Shown here one piece after another: positions 1-9,374 of a stretch of 64,000 nt of DNA. How positions within the stretch are numbered: position 1 is the stretch's first letter; each line of letters starts with the position of its first letter. The DNA is taken from NCBI GenBank assembly GCA_945952415.1, contig CAMFIF010000004.1, forward strand, positions 186,001 to 250,000, given 5' to 3'. The stretch comes from an uncultured Rhizobium sp. Its GTDB lineage: Bacteria; Pseudomonadota; Alphaproteobacteria; Rhizobiales; Rhizobiaceae. A program made the translations under genes and the position numbers. The notes under the pieces were generated by a model. It saw only the letters and a program-made list of their open reading frames with translations, made no database searches and was not told where the DNA came from.

Positions 1-78
1 CGCTTTCATCAGCGTCTCCGTCCTGCAGCGGATTCGCCCGCACCGGACAGGGACAGTTCAAGGAACGGGAAGACTAGA
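1..78. other. Window edge upstream of ftsK, no gene resolved
   Basis: All three plus-strand frames are open across most of these 78 bases, so the 3' end of an upstream gene cannot be told from chance. A TAG at 75-77 and a TGA at 80-82 are both possible ends of a preceding gene. The end of this stretch carries a purine-rich ribosome binding site for ftsK (AGGAACGGGA, 61-70). Confidence 0.4.
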
Positions 79-2763
79 ATGAGCAGAAGCTTTTCCGGAG
101 CCACGGATGCGCGCGTCAGCCGTTTCTCGCTTTCCGCCTTTCTGTGGCGGCAGATGCTGGTCTTGAGTGGCATCCTGCTCTTCGGCCTGCTGGCGCTCGG
201 CGTGGCTGCACTTGCCACCTGGAACGTTTCCGACCCCAGTCCTTCCTATGCGACCAGCAACCTGCCCACCAATATCATGGGCTATACGGGTGCTGCCTTT
301 GCCGATGTGGTCATGCAGTTCCTCGGCCTGTCGGGGGTGACGGCCCTGCTGCCGGTGCTTGCCTGGTCGCTGGCGCTCATCACCGGGCGGCGCATTCACC
401 GCATTCCGGCGCGGCTTGCCGCATGGCCGGCCGCCGCCATTATCGGCGCTGCCGTGATCGGCTGCTTTCCCGCGCCTAAGACCTGGCCCATCCCGAACGG
501 GATCGGCGGGGTCATCGGCGACATGATCCTGCGTTTTCCGGCTCTTTTCATCGGTTCCTATCCCACGGGCGTCTCCGCCATGGCGCTCGGGGCGGTGCTG
601 GCACTGCCGGCCGCGGCGCTGCTGCTCTTTGCCAGCGGTTTCATCGGCAATGGCGCGCCTCTCGACGAGGACGAGCCGGTGCTGCCCTCCAGCAGCAAGG
701 CGCGGACCGTGGGCGAGGAGATCGACGATGACGAGCGCGAAGGTTTCGCCACCTTCGTTTTCGGCTGGGCAACCCATGCCTGGTATACGGCCCAGGCGCG
801 CCTGCGCCGGCTCTTCGGTCTTTCCGCCCGCCGTCCGAAGGCGCAGCGGAACATCGAGGAACCCTATGATTTCAACGAGGACGAATTCACCACGCTGAAC
901 GGCGCGCGGTCTCTACCGCGCGGGGCCGCCGGTCCCCGGGAAAGGCTGGAACCCACGCTCGAACCTTCGCTCGACCGCACCCACAGCCCGTCCCGCCGAG
1001 TGATGAGCGCTCCACCCATGTCCGCCGATGAAGACGATGACGACCTTCCCTTCGATGTGGACCTGCCCCGCCCCGCGGGCATCCTGCCCGATGAGGATGA
1101 GTTTGTCGCCGGACAGCCCCTGTCGCGCGCCGGACGGGAGCGCCCCATTGCGGTTTCTCCCCAGGCGCGCAAGGCGGCACCGGCCCGCCCCGCCCCCCAA
1201 ACCGGCGGGTTCCGTCCCGGCCCCGGCCGACCCGGGGTTTTCGAACTGCCGGATATCCGCCTGCTTGCCGAACCCCGCGCTTCGGTTCGCGATCATTCGC
1301 TGAGCGAGGATGCGCTGGAACAGAATGCCCGCATGCTGGAAGGCGTGCTCGAGGATTTCGGCGTCAAGGGCGAGATTATCCATGTCCGCCCCGGCCCGGT
1401 CGTCACGCTTTACGAACTTGAACCGGCGCCGGGGATCAAATCCTCCCGCGTCATCGGCCTTGCCGACGATATTGCCCGCTCGATGAGCGCGATTGCCGCG
1501 CGCGTGGCAGTCGTTCCCGGCCGCAACGCAATCGGCATCGAACTGCCGAACCAGACCCGCGAAACCGTCTTCCTGCGCGAGCTGATCGGCTCCAAGGATT
1601 TCGACGGGTCCAAGGCGAAGCTTGCCATGGCACTCGGCAAGACGATCGGTGGCGAGCCCGTGATCGCCGATCTTGCAAAGATGCCGCATCTCCTCGTGGC
1701 CGGCACCACCGGCTCGGGCAAGTCGGTCGCGATCAATACGATGATCCTCTCGCTCCTCTATCGCATGACGCCGGAGCAGTGCCGCCTCATCATGATCGAC
1801 CCGAAGATGCTCGAGCTTTCGGTCTATGACGGCATTCCCCATCTCCTCTCGCCCGTGGTCACCGATCCAAAGAAGGCGGTCGTTGCGCTCAAATGGACCG
1901 TCCGCGAGATGGAAGAGCGCTACAAGAAGATGTCGAAGATCGGCGTCCGCAACATTGACGGCTTCAACTCGCGCGTCGAACAGGCGATTGCCCGCGGCGA
2001 GACCATTACCCGCACCGTGCAGACCGGTTTCGACCGCGAAACCGGCGAGGCCATGTACGAGACGGAGGAGTTCGATCTCCAGCCGATCCCCTATATTGTC
2101 GTGATCATCGACGAAATGGCCGACCTGATGATGGTGGCGGGCAAGGATATCGAAGGCGCGGTGCAGCGGCTTGCCCAGATGGCGCGTGCGGCGGGCATCC
2201 ACGTGATCATGGCCACCCAGCGCCCCTCGGTCGATGTCATCACCGGCACGATCAAGGCCAATTTCCCGACCCGCATTTCCTTCCAGGTCACCTCCAAGAT
2301 CGACAGCCGCACCATTCTCGGCGAGCAGGGGGCGGAGCAGCTTCTCGGCATGGGCGACATGCTCTACATGGCTGGCGGCGGACGCATCCAGCGCGTGCAC
2401 GGACCCTTCGTTTCCGACCAGGAGGTGGAGGAAATCGTCTCCTATCTCAAGACCCAGGGCGCCCCGCAATATCTCGATGCGATCACGGCCGATGACGAGG
2501 ACGAGGGCGGCTCCGCACAGGGCGCCTCCGGCGGCGGCGAGAGCTTCGGGGAGTCGGATGATCCCTATGACCAGGCTGTGGCGATCGTGCTCAGGGATGG
2601 CAAGGCTTCCACCTCCTACATCCAGCGCCGCCTCGGCATCGGCTATAACCGTGCGGCCTCGCTCATCGAGCGGATGGAGCAGGAGGGTCTCATCGGGCCC
2701 GCCAATCATGCGGGCAAACGCGAAATCCTCGTGCCCACGGAAGCCGATATCATCGAACGGTAG
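79..2763 (+). CDS. ftsK: DNA translocase FtsK
   Basis: FtsK is a hexameric ATP-driven DNA pump at the septum that clears chromosome termini and activates XerCD recombination at dif. The 894-residue protein is normal for rhizobia. The N-terminus is hydrophobic with about four membrane spans (residues ~25-200), followed by an acidic, Pro/Arg-rich linker (~200-400). The motor has Walker A GTTGSGKS at residues 542-549 and Walker B ending in D678-E679. The last ~65 residues form the winged-helix gamma domain that reads KOPS sites. The start follows AGGAACGGGA. lolA follows in the same direction after 79 bp. Confidence 0.96.
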   Translation: MSRSFSGATDARVSRFSLSAFLWRQMLVLSGILLFGLLALGVAALATWNVSDPSPSYATSNLPTNIMGYTGAAFADVVMQFLGLSGVTALLPVLAWSLALITGRRIHRIPARLAAWPAAAIIGAAVIGCFPAPKTWPIPNGIGGVIGDMILRFPALFIGSYPTGVSAMALGAVLALPAAALLLFASGFIGNGAPLDEDEPVLPSSSKARTVGEEIDDDEREGFATFVFGWATHAWYTAQARLRRLFGLSARRPKAQRNIEEPYDFNEDEFTTLNGARSLPRGAAGPRERLEPTLEPSLDRTHSPSRRVMSAPPMSADEDDDDLPFDVDLPRPAGILPDEDEFVAGQPLSRAGRERPIAVSPQARKAAPARPAPQTGGFRPGPGRPGVFELPDIRLLAEPRASVRDHSLSEDALEQNARMLEGVLEDFGVKGEIIHVRPGPVVTLYELEPAPGIKSSRVIGLADDIARSMSAIAARVAVVPGRNAIGIELPNQTRETVFLRELIGSKDFDGSKAKLAMALGKTIGGEPVIADLAKMPHLLVAGTTGSGKSVAINTMILSLLYRMTPEQCRLIMIDPKMLELSVYDGIPHLLSPVVTDPKKAVVALKWTVREMEERYKKMSKIGVRNIDGFNSRVEQAIARGETITRTVQTGFDRETGEAMYETEEFDLQPIPYIVVIIDEMADLMMVAGKDIEGAVQRLAQMARAAGIHVIMATQRPSVDVITGTIKANFPTRISFQVTSKIDSRTILGEQGAEQLLGMGDMLYMAGGGRIQRVHGPFVSDQEVEEIVSYLKTQGAPQYLDAITADDEDEGGSAQGASGGGESFGESDDPYDQAVAIVLRDGKASTSYIQRRLGIGYNRAASLIERMEQEGLIGPANHAGKREILVPTEADIIER

Positions 2764-2842
2764 AAGCGGACGCTCCCCAAGGCAACCGCCTTGAAGCCGC
2801 CGCGTTTTTGCGGCACGAAGCGTCTGACACAAGGAGTAATTC

Positions 2843-3526
2843 ATGACCGAGAACGGAAAGATGCCCGCAAAGGGCACAGGGTCCAGCTTGGCCGGCGGGC
2901 TCATGACGCGCCGCACCTTCACGGGGCTTCTCCTGACCGCAGCCGCAGGGCTTGCACTGCCCGTTTCCTTCCCGGCCCCCGCTCTTGCCCAGCAGCTTTC
3001 CGCCTCGACCGCGCAGAAGATCGCCGATCATTTTTCCTCGGTGAAGACCATGCAGGGAGAATTCGTTCAGTTCGGGCCGCGCGGCGAGCAGACCGGCGGC
3101 AAATTCTATATCGAACGGCCGGGCAAGCTGCGCTTCAACTATGACGAACCGTCGCCCATGCGCGTGATCGCCGATGGCCGCAATGTCGTGATCGGCAACC
3201 AGAAGCTCAAGACCTGGGACATCTATCCGCTGTCGAAGACGCCGCTGACCTTGCTGCTTGCCGAAAAGATCGATCTGTCCAACGACATGGTGCGGAAGGT
3301 GAAGGAAGATCCCGATCTTACGACCATCGTTCTCGGCAACAAGACGATCTTCGGCGATTCGCTGATTACCATGATGTTCGATACCAAGACCTATGATCTG
3401 CGGCAGTGGACGATCACCGATGCGCAGGCGAAGGAAACCTCCGTCATCATCATGAACGTGCAGACGGGCGTACAATTCGACGAACGTGTCTTCCGCTTGC
3501 CGGAGGGTGCGGGCGTCCGCAACTGA
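2843..3526 (+). CDS. lolA: LolA-type outer-membrane lipoprotein carrier protein
   Basis: This periplasmic LolA-fold protein would carry lipoproteins from the inner membrane LolCDE complex to the outer membrane. The first 50 residues contain a twin-arginine-like MTRRTF segment (from residue 21), a hydrophobic stretch and an AxA-type cleavage region near residue 50. The mature part has the family pattern of an N-terminal helix (tQGEFVQFGP) followed by beta strands and a PGKLRFNYDEPSP segment. The start at 2843 has a strong AAGGAG at 2830-2835; the internal Met at 2903 is a weaker alternative. xthA begins 9 bp downstream, so the two are probably co-transcribed. Confidence 0.88.
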   Translation: MTENGKMPAKGTGSSLAGGLMTRRTFTGLLLTAAAGLALPVSFPAPALAQQLSASTAQKIADHFSSVKTMQGEFVQFGPRGEQTGGKFYIERPGKLRFNYDEPSPMRVIADGRNVVIGNQKLKTWDIYPLSKTPLTLLLAEKIDLSNDMVRKVKEDPDLTTIVLGNKTIFGDSLITMMFDTKTYDLRQWTITDAQAKETSVIIMNVQTGVQFDERVFRLPEGAGVRN

Positions 3527-3535
3527 CCGATCGCG

Positions 3536-4348
3536 ATGACCTTTTCGCTCACAACCTGGAATATCAATTCCATTCGCCTGCGCCTGCCGATCGTCGAGCA
3601 GTTCCTGAAGAGCCGTGAGCCTGACGTTCTGTGCCTTCAGGAAACCAAGTGCCCGAACGAGCTCTTTCCCTTTGATGCCTTTCGCGCGCTCGGCTATCCG
3701 CATATCGAAGTGCATGGCCAGAAGGGCTATCACGGTGTTGCCGTCATTTCGAAACATCCGCTTTCGGAAGGACACCGCCGCGATTACTGCGCTGTCGGCG
3801 ATGCACGGCACCTCTCGGTGTTCCTCGCGCCCGGCGGCCGGTCGATCCGGCTTCACAACTTCTATGTCCCTGCCGGTGGCGATGAGCCGGACCGTTCCGT
3901 GAACCCGAAATTCGGCCACAAGCTGGATTTCGTCGAGGAGATGCGGGCGCTTCGTGCGGACGCGGAGGAGGGGATCTCTTCGATCCTTGTCGGCGATCTC
4001 AATATTGCGCCGCTCGAGCATGATGTCTGGTCGCACAAGCAGATGCTGAAGATCATCAGCCATACGCCCGTCGAAACCGAAGGGCTGCTTGCGGTCATGC
4101 GGGAGGGAAACTGGCTCGATCTCATGCGCCAGCATGTGCCGCATCACGAAAAGCTCTATACCTGGTGGAGCTACCGCGCCAAAGATTGGGCGGCGGCTGA
4201 CCGCGGCCGGCGGCTCGACCATATCTGGTCCTCGCCGGATCTCGGGCCCTATCTGCGAGGCATCGAGGTGCTTAAGGAAGCGCGCGGCTGGGACCGGCCT
4301 TCCGACCACGTGCCGGTCACCGCGGTCTTCGATTTTTCAGAACGCTGA
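3536..4348 (+). CDS. xthA: Exodeoxyribonuclease III (AP endonuclease)
   Basis: XthA is a Mg-dependent 3'-5' exonuclease and class II apurinic/apyrimidinic endonuclease of base excision repair. The 270 residues match the family length. The motifs are TWNINS (Asn9), LQETKC with catalytic Glu36, GDLNIAP (Asp/Asn of the active site) and the C-terminal SDHVPV with the catalytic Asp-His pair. It lies 9 bp after lolA. Its 3' end abuts the convergent cyclic-nucleotide-binding gene with a gap of 3 bp. Confidence 0.95.
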   Translation: MTFSLTTWNINSIRLRLPIVEQFLKSREPDVLCLQETKCPNELFPFDAFRALGYPHIEVHGQKGYHGVAVISKHPLSEGHRRDYCAVGDARHLSVFLAPGGRSIRLHNFYVPAGGDEPDRSVNPKFGHKLDFVEEMRALRADAEEGISSILVGDLNIAPLEHDVWSHKQMLKIISHTPVETEGLLAVMREGNWLDLMRQHVPHHEKLYTWWSYRAKDWAAADRGRRLDHIWSSPDLGPYLRGIEVLKEARGWDRPSDHVPVTAVFDFSER

Positions 4349-4351
4349 CGG

Positions 4352-4807
4352 TCAGCCGAAGACCGAGCGGAGCTTGGTGAGTTCGCTCACCAGGCCCTGG
4401 ATGTTTTCCCGTATCCGATCTTCCACCACGGCGGCGACGGCCGGATATTCCTCCATCAGCCGCTGGAAGAGCGGGCGGGGAATGCGGATCACTTCACTGT
4501 CTTCCACGGCCTGTGCGGTATATTTCCGCTCCACCAGCGTGACGAGAGCGAGTTCCGAAAGCAGCGTGCCGGGGCCGAAAATGCCTTCCGAGCGGGGCTT
4601 GCCGTTCTTGGCATGGGTCATCAGCTCGATCTGGCCCGAGGCGATCACATAGGCGCATTCGGCGGGAGACTTTTCGCGGAAAAGCGTCATGCCGGCCAGC
4701 AGCGCGCGGCGCTCCGCCCCGAAACTCAGCAGGCGAAGCTGGTCGTCGTTCAGGCCTTTGAACAGGGGGACTGAAGACAGGAGCTTGATATCGTCGTGAA
4801 GCGCCAT
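4352..4807 (-). CDS. Cyclic nucleotide-binding domain protein without DNA-binding domain
   Basis: This 151-residue protein is a single Crp-type cNMP-binding domain (residues ~10-125) with the beta-roll pattern VPLFKGLNDDQL...IASGQIELMTHAKNG...GPGTLLSELAL. There is no C-terminal helix-turn-helix, unlike CRP/FNR regulators, so it is probably a stand-alone sensor or partner protein. The phosphate-binding cassette is degenerate, so true cAMP/cGMP binding is uncertain. It follows the response regulator by 9 bp in the same direction, which suggests a shared transcript and linked function. Confidence 0.85.
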   Translation of the reverse strand: MALHDDIKLLSSVPLFKGLNDDQLRLLSFGAERRALLAGMTLFREKSPAECAYVIASGQIELMTHAKNGKPRSEGIFGPGTLLSELALVTLVERKYTAQAVEDSEVIRIPRPLFQRLMEEYPAVAAVVEDRIRENIQGLVSELTKLRSVFG

Positions 4808-4816
4808 GGTCGTTCC

Positions 4817-5500
4817 TCAGGGCACGATCTTGTAGCCGCCGTTTTCCGTCACCAGAATCTCGGCATTGGAGGGATCCCGCTCGATCTTCTGCCGAAGGCG
4901 GTAAACATGGGTTTCCAGCGTATGGGTGGTAACGCCGGAATTATAGCCCCAGACTTCCTCAAGCAGCACGTCACGCGTGACGACCTTTTGCCCGGCGCGG
5001 TAGAGATAGCGGATGATGGCCGCTTCCTTTTCGGTCAGGCGGATCTTCTGGCCGTTGTCCGTCGTCAGAAGCTTCTGGCTTGGCTTGAAGACATAGGGGC
5101 CGATATTGAAGGTGGCATCCTCGCTCTGCTCGTGTTGGCGGAGCTGGGTGCGGATGCGCGCGAGAAGAACGGCAAAGCGAAAGGGCTTGGCGACATAATC
5201 ATTCGCGCCGGCCTCCAGCCCGAGGATCGTATCGGCATCCGTATCGTGGCCGGTCAGCATGATGATCGGGGCGCGAAAGCCGTTTCGCCGCATCTCCTTC
5301 ACCGCCTCCCGCCCATCCATGTCCGGCAGGCCCACATCCATGATCACGAGATCCACGCTCTGGCCGGCGGCGGCTTCCATGCCGGCAGCGGCGCTTGCCT
5401 GCTGCAGCACGGTGAATTCCTCCTGGAGGGCCAATTGCTCGACCAGCGTCTCGCGCAGGTCATCGTCATCGTCCACCAGCAGGAGGGTGCGAGGGGCCAT
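4817..5500 (-). CDS. OmpR/PhoB-family response regulator, orphan
   Basis: This two-component regulator has an N-terminal receiver domain and a C-terminal winged-helix DNA-binding domain. Counting from the start at 5500, the acidic pocket is at residues 10-14, the phospho-acceptor is Asp55 (IMDVGLPD), with Thr83 and Lys105. The winged helix covers ~130-227 and ends with the typical VTENGGYKIVP. The start at 5500 has GGAGA seven bases upstream; an in-frame start at 5527 adds nine residues and also has a weak AGGA. No sensor kinase gene is nearby. The downstream cNMP-binding gene is probably in the same operon. Confidence 0.92.
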   Translation of the reverse strand: MAPRTLLLVDDDDDLRETLVEQLALQEEFTVLQQASAAAGMEAAAGQSVDLVIMDVGLPDMDGREAVKEMRRNGFRAPIIMLTGHDTDADTILGLEAGANDYVAKPFRFAVLLARIRTQLRQHEQSEDATFNIGPYVFKPSQKLLTTDNGQKIRLTEKEAAIIRYLYRAGQKVVTRDVLLEEVWGYNSGVTTHTLETHVYRLRQKIERDPSNAEILVTENGGYKIVP

Positions 5501-5641
5501 TTCACTGTCTCCGTCATTCTCATTCAAAGTCCTACGCCAAAATGACCTTTTGGCAAGACTGGCGCGGATATAGGGAACGGGTTGTCCTCTTTTAAGTCAT
5601 GGGCAATAAAGATTCGAAAGCGTATCAGCGCAGGAGAAACC

Positions 5642-6184
5642 ATGAAAGGCCGTCCCTTGAACAAGCGCCCGATGCTGGTGGTTCGCAAGGCGCCGGGCCA
5701 CATCTCACGGGCGATCCTGCAGTTCGGCCCGCTCGCACTGCCTGCGGCGATCGGACGGAGCGGGATCAGCGCGCGGAAACGGGAGGGCGACGGTGCGACT
5801 CCGCTTGCCTCCATGGTGCTCCTTGACGGCTATGTCCGACGGGATCACGGCGCCGTTCCGGCCTCGCCGCTGAGGCTGCGGTCGATCCGGGCGAACGACC
5901 TGTGGTGCGATGCCCCTTTCCATCCCTCCTATAACCGGCCTGTCCGGGCGCCGTTTGGCGCTAGTCATGAGGAAATGCGCCGCTCCGACGGGCTCTACGA
6001 CATCTGCCTCGTGCTCGACTGGAACATTCGCATGCGCCGGCAGGGAGCGGGCTCGGCGATCTTCTTCCATCTGATCAAGGGCGACTATGAGCCGACGGCC
6101 GGCTGCGTTGCCATTGCCCGCCGCGACATGCTGCGCCTGCTGCCGCATTTGAGGCGGGGGATGCGTCTCAAGGTAATCCGATAA
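5642..6184 (+). CDS. YkuD-type L,D-transpeptidase family protein
   Basis: The protein belongs to the YkuD fold family, whose members form 3-3 peptidoglycan cross-links or attach lipoproteins. It has the signature around His143 and TAGC with nucleophile Cys155 (FHLIKGDYEPTAGCVAI). It is short (180 residues) and shows no convincing signal peptide, which is odd for a periplasmic enzyme, so its site of action is uncertain. The ATG at 5642 is preceded by AGGAG with good spacing; an upstream in-frame start at 5582 has none. It is divergent from the response regulator and is followed by a bidirectional terminator. Confidence 0.85.
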   Translation: MKGRPLNKRPMLVVRKAPGHISRAILQFGPLALPAAIGRSGISARKREGDGATPLASMVLLDGYVRRDHGAVPASPLRLRSIRANDLWCDAPFHPSYNRPVRAPFGASHEEMRRSDGLYDICLVLDWNIRMRRQGAGSAIFFHLIKGDYEPTAGCVAIARRDMLRLLPHLRRGMRLKVIR

Positions 6185-6212
6185 AAAAAGGCCGGGTCGC
6201 CCCGGCCTTTTT
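6185..6212. terminator. Bidirectional intrinsic terminator between L,D-transpeptidase and leuC
   Basis: A 12-bp stem AAAAAGGCCGGG / CCCGGCCTTTTT closes a 4-nt loop. It lies between two convergent genes and carries T-runs in both orientations. Confidence 0.88.
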
Positions 6213-6231
6213 CGTCGTCTTTCCGACCGTA

Positions 6232-7641
6232 TTACTTCCAGTCGCGGATATCCACGAAATGGCCGGCAATCGCGGCTGCGGCGGCCATGGCGGGCGATAC
6301 GAGATGGGTGCGGCCCTTGTAGCCCTGGCGGCCCTCGAAGTTGCGGTTCGAGGTGGAGGCGCAACGCTCGCCCGGCTTCAGGCGATCGTCATTCATGGCC
6401 AGGCACATGGAGCAGCCCGGTTCGCGCCAGTCGAAACCGGCGGCCTTGAAGATCTTGTCGAGGCCTTCGGCTTCAGCCTGTTCCTTCACGAGGCCGGAGC
6501 CCGGAACGATCATGGCGGAAACGGTCGGGGCCACGGTCCGGCCTTCCACGACCTTGGCGGCGGCGCGCAGGTCTTCGATGCGGCCATTGGTGCAGGAGCC
6601 GATGAAGACGCGGTCGATGGCGATATCCGTGATCTTCGTTCCCGGCTTCAGGCCCATATAGTCCAGAGCCCGCCATTTGGAGGCGCGCTTGTTCTCGTCC
6701 TGGATCTCGTCCGGGTTCGGCACGACGCCCTGTACGGAGACCACGTCTTCCGGCGAGGAGCCCCAGGAGACGATCGGCGGCAGGTTGGCGGCATCGAGAA
6801 CGACGATGCGGTCGAAATGGGCGCCCTCGTCGCTCTTCAGCGTCTTCCAGTAGGCCACGGCCTGGTCCCAGGCTTCGCCCTTCGGCGCGCGCGGCTTGTC
6901 CTTGATGTATTCGAAGGTCTTTTCATCAGGAGCGATGAGACCGGCACGGGCGCCGCCTTCGATCGTCATGTTGCAGACGGTCATGCGGCCTTCCATCGAG
7001 AGCGAACGGATCGCCTCGCCGGCAAATTCGATCACATGGCCGGTGCCGCCCGCAGTGCCGATCTCGCCGATGATGGCAAGGATGATATCCTTGGCGGTAA
7101 CGCCTTCGGGAAGCTGGCCGTCGACACGCACCAGCATGTTCTTCGCCTTCTTCTGGATGAGCGTCTGGGTAGCGAGCACATGCTCCACTTCCGACGTGCC
7201 GATACCATGGGCAAGGGCGCCGAAGGCACCATGGGTCGAGGTGTGGCTGTCGCCGCAGACGATGGTCATGCCGGGCAGGGTGAAGCCCTGTTCCGGCCCG
7301 ACGATATGGACGATGCCCTGACGCTTGTCCTTCTCGGAATAGTATTCGACGCCGAATTCGGCGGCATTTTTCGCCAGCGCTTCCACCTGGATACGGCTTT
7401 CCTCGTTCTTGATGCCGATATGGCGGTCCGGCGAGGTAGGCACGTTGTGGTCGACGACGGCCAGCGTCTTCTGCGGCGCGCGGACCTTGCGGTTGGCCAT
7501 GCGCAGACCTTCGAAAGCCTGCGGGCTCGTCACCTCGTGAACGAGGTGGCGGTCGATATAGAGCAGACAGGTTCCGTCATCCTGCTGATCGACCACGTGG
7601 TCCGCCCAGATCTTGTCGTAGAGAGTGCTCGGTGCGCTCAT
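6232..7641 (-). CDS. leuC: 3-isopropylmalate dehydratase large subunit
   Basis: LeuC with LeuD isomerises 2-isopropylmalate to 3-isopropylmalate in leucine biosynthesis. The 469-residue length is standard. The [4Fe-4S] ligands are Cys350 (FIGSCTNGR) and Cys410/Cys413 (GCSMC). The N-terminal DKIWADHVV and the [13 protein letters not shown] motif are typical of the aconitase superfamily. leuD is not in the window. A 40-codon small ORF lies 70 bp upstream on the same strand. Confidence 0.97.
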   Translation of the reverse strand: MSAPSTLYDKIWADHVVDQQDDGTCLLYIDRHLVHEVTSPQAFEGLRMANRKVRAPQKTLAVVDHNVPTSPDRHIGIKNEESRIQVEALAKNAAEFGVEYYSEKDKRQGIVHIVGPEQGFTLPGMTIVCGDSHTSTHGAFGALAHGIGTSEVEHVLATQTLIQKKAKNMLVRVDGQLPEGVTAKDIILAIIGEIGTAGGTGHVIEFAGEAIRSLSMEGRMTVCNMTIEGGARAGLIAPDEKTFEYIKDKPRAPKGEAWDQAVAYWKTLKSDEGAHFDRIVVLDAANLPPIVSWGSSPEDVVSVQGVVPNPDEIQDENKRASKWRALDYMGLKPGTKITDIAIDRVFIGSCTNGRIEDLRAAAKVVEGRTVAPTVSAMIVPGSGLVKEQAEAEGLDKIFKAAGFDWREPGCSMCLAMNDDRLKPGERCASTSNRNFEGRQGYKGRTHLVSPAMAAAAAIAGHFVDIRDWK

Positions 7642-7711
7642 GAGTTTTATCCATCTCTGTCAGAATAGGGGTAATCGAGGGGCGCGGAGCCTGTCCGCCG
7701 CCGGAACGGAA

Positions 7712-7834
7712 TCAGCACGCGTGAGCGTTGACCGCGCCTGAATTCAGCGCAAAGAACCGGGCCGGCAGGCGCTTGTGGTCCTGCAGGATGATCGTGGCAA
7801 ACCGGTTGCGGGTCGCGTGAGGCGTCGTTTCCAT
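7712..7834 (-). CDS. Small ORF (40 aa) upstream of leuC
   Basis: An ATG at 7834 opens 40 codons that end with TGA at 7712-7714. The peptide starts METTPHATRNRF, has a basic middle (DHKRLPARFFAL) and ends NAHAC. A GAGG seven bases before the ATG is a good ribosome binding site. It is not leucine-rich, so it is not a classical leucine attenuator leader. I do not recognise the product. It may be a translated leader or a small protein co-transcribed with leuC. Confidence 0.45.
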   Translation of the reverse strand: METTPHATRNRFATIILQDHKRLPARFFALNSGAVNAHAC

Positions 7835-7842
7835 GGAAAGGC

Positions 7843-7871
7843 CTCATAGCAAGAAAAGCCTTCTCCAGCAA
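7843..7871 (-). promoter_or_regulatory. Candidate promoter for the small ORF and leuC
   Basis: On the minus strand TTGCTG (7866-7871) and TATGAG (7843-7848) are separated by exactly 17 bases. The -10 element overlaps the GAGG of the small ORF, so transcription from it would give an almost leaderless small ORF message. Confidence 0.3.
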
Positions 7872-7884
7872 TGAAAATCCGGAC

Positions 7885-8520
7885 TCAGGCGCGCTCGCGG
7901 CGAAGCACGAAGGCTTTGACACGCACATCCGGCTCGGCAATGGCAAAGGCGCGGAAAAGCGGGCTTTCCTCGATCATGGTCCAGCCGTCGGCAAGCAGCC
8001 GGGCAATCTCCCGGTGAAAGCCCCGTGCCTCGTAGACACTGTCGCGAACGGTGAAGATCAGATATCCGCCCGCCCTCGTGATGCGGGCAAGCTCGCGGAG
8101 GCTTTCGGACGGGGCATGGCCCTCGGTGAAGACGCCCGTGGAAAAGACCGCGGCGTAGGAGCCCGTCTCGAGGGGAACGGCATCGCCCAGCATGGCCTTT
8201 ATGAGCTTGCCGTAGGCCCCCCGAGCCTTCGCTATTGCCAGCATCTCACCGGACATGTCGAGCCCGTGGATCTCGCCATAGCCGAGCGCCTGAAGGCATG
8301 GGCCGGTCAGCCCCGTTCCACATCCCGCATCCAGAAGAGGTCCCTCTTCTTGGCGCACATGCCGGGCAATGAAGCCGGTGATCAGAAAGGGCAGGCAATA
8401 GCCGAGCGAGAGCGTCTCGCGGTCGTAATCCGCCGACCAGAGGGCATAGGCATCCGCCAGTTCATCCGCGGCGCGGGCGGCATAGACCTTCTCCAGCCCC
8501 TCGCTCATACGCTCCGTCAT
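7885..8520 (-). CDS. Class I SAM-dependent methyltransferase
   Basis: This is a Rossmann-fold methyltransferase with motif I LLDAGCGTGLTG (residues ~61-72), the acidic HGLDMSGEML segment after strand 2, and a C-terminal sheet ending VRVKAFVLRRE. The overall pattern resembles the METTL27 (Williams-Beuren region 27) group, whose substrates are poorly known. It is the last gene of an operon with an ABC permease and binding protein; its ATG overlaps the permease stop by 4 bp. The link to transport is unexplained. Confidence 0.85.
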   Translation of the reverse strand: MTERMSEGLEKVYAARAADELADAYALWSADYDRETLSLGYCLPFLITGFIARHVRQEEGPLLDAGCGTGLTGPCLQALGYGEIHGLDMSGEMLAIAKARGAYGKLIKAMLGDAVPLETGSYAAVFSTGVFTEGHAPSESLRELARITRAGGYLIFTVRDSVYEARGFHREIARLLADGWTMIEESPLFRAFAIAEPDVRVKAFVLRRERA

Positions 8521-9338
8521 GCCTCGTGTCGCCTGCGCATGCGCTTCTCGAAGCCGCGGAGGATCAGGGAAAGACCGATGGTCAGCGCCAGGTAGACACA
8601 GGCGATGATCGAATAGGTCTCGAAAAAGCGGAACGAGCCCGAGGCATAGACCTTGCCCATCTGAGTGATATCGGCAACGCCGAGCACCGAGACCAGCGAA
8701 CTGTCCTTGGTCATGGCGACGAAATCATTGGAAAGCGGCGGGAAGATCACCCGGATCGCCTGCGGGAAGACGACGAGGCGGAACCGCTGCGATCCGTTGA
8801 GGCCCAGCGCCTTGGCGGCCTCGATCTGGCCCTTGTCAACGGACTGGATGCCGGCGCGGAAGATTTCCGCGATAAAGGGTGAGTAGCCGATGCCGAGCGC
8901 GATGATTGCCCGCCACATCAGCGAGACTTCCCGCACCATAAGCGGCTTCAGCATGCCCGCCTCCATAAGGGGCGAGAGCAGGGCATTATAGGCGGCGACG
9001 AAGGCGGGCGCGCCCACGAAGGCGATGTAGAAAAGGAGCACCAGGACGGGAATGCCCCTGATGACCTCTACATAGAAGCGCGCGGCCTGGCGCAGCGCCC
9101 CATGGCGGGACAGTCCAAGCAGCGCGATGCTGAGACCGACGCCGAGCGCGATGATGTAGCCGGAGATGGTTACGAAGATCGTCACGCCGACGCCGGCGAT
9201 GACCGTCGTGAAGACCTGGGCATAGACATCGTTGACGGCAATGATGACGGCAAGAATGGCGCCGACGGCAATAAGGGCGAAAAGCCACCATGGCTTCTCG
9301 CCCTGTTCGGAGCTCCCGGGAAGGGTCTGGAAGCTCAT
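8517..9338 (-). CDS. Polar amino acid ABC transporter permease (HisM family)
   Basis: This 273-residue inner-membrane permease has about five or six transmembrane segments. It contains the binding-protein-dependent transport signature region near EIFRAGIQSVDKGQIEAAKALG, which docks the ATPase. It lies 36 bp after the substrate-binding protein gene and overlaps the methyltransferase start by 4 bp. The operon encodes no second permease and no ATPase, so it must homodimerise and borrow an ATPase encoded elsewhere. Confidence 0.92.
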   Translation of the reverse strand: MSFQTLPGSSEQGEKPWWLFALIAVGAILAVIIAVNDVYAQVFTTVIAGVGVTIFVTISGYIIALGVGLSIALLGLSRHGALRQAARFYVEVIRGIPVLVLLFYIAFVGAPAFVAAYNALLSPLMEAGMLKPLMVREVSLMWRAIIALGIGYSPFIAEIFRAGIQSVDKGQIEAAKALGLNGSQRFRLVVFPQAIRVIFPPLSNDFVAMTKDSSLVSVLGVADITQMGKVYASGSFRFFETYSIIACVYLALTIGLSLILRGFEKRMRRRHEA

Positions 9339-9374
9339 GATGCGGATCTGGATGGGATCGGACGCATGGGGGGA

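Noticed and set aside
7642..7711. Leucine attenuator before leuC
   Set aside because: The small ORF has no run of leucine codons, and the GC-rich hairpin at ~7681-7702 is imperfect and lacks a T-run, so classical attenuation is not supported.
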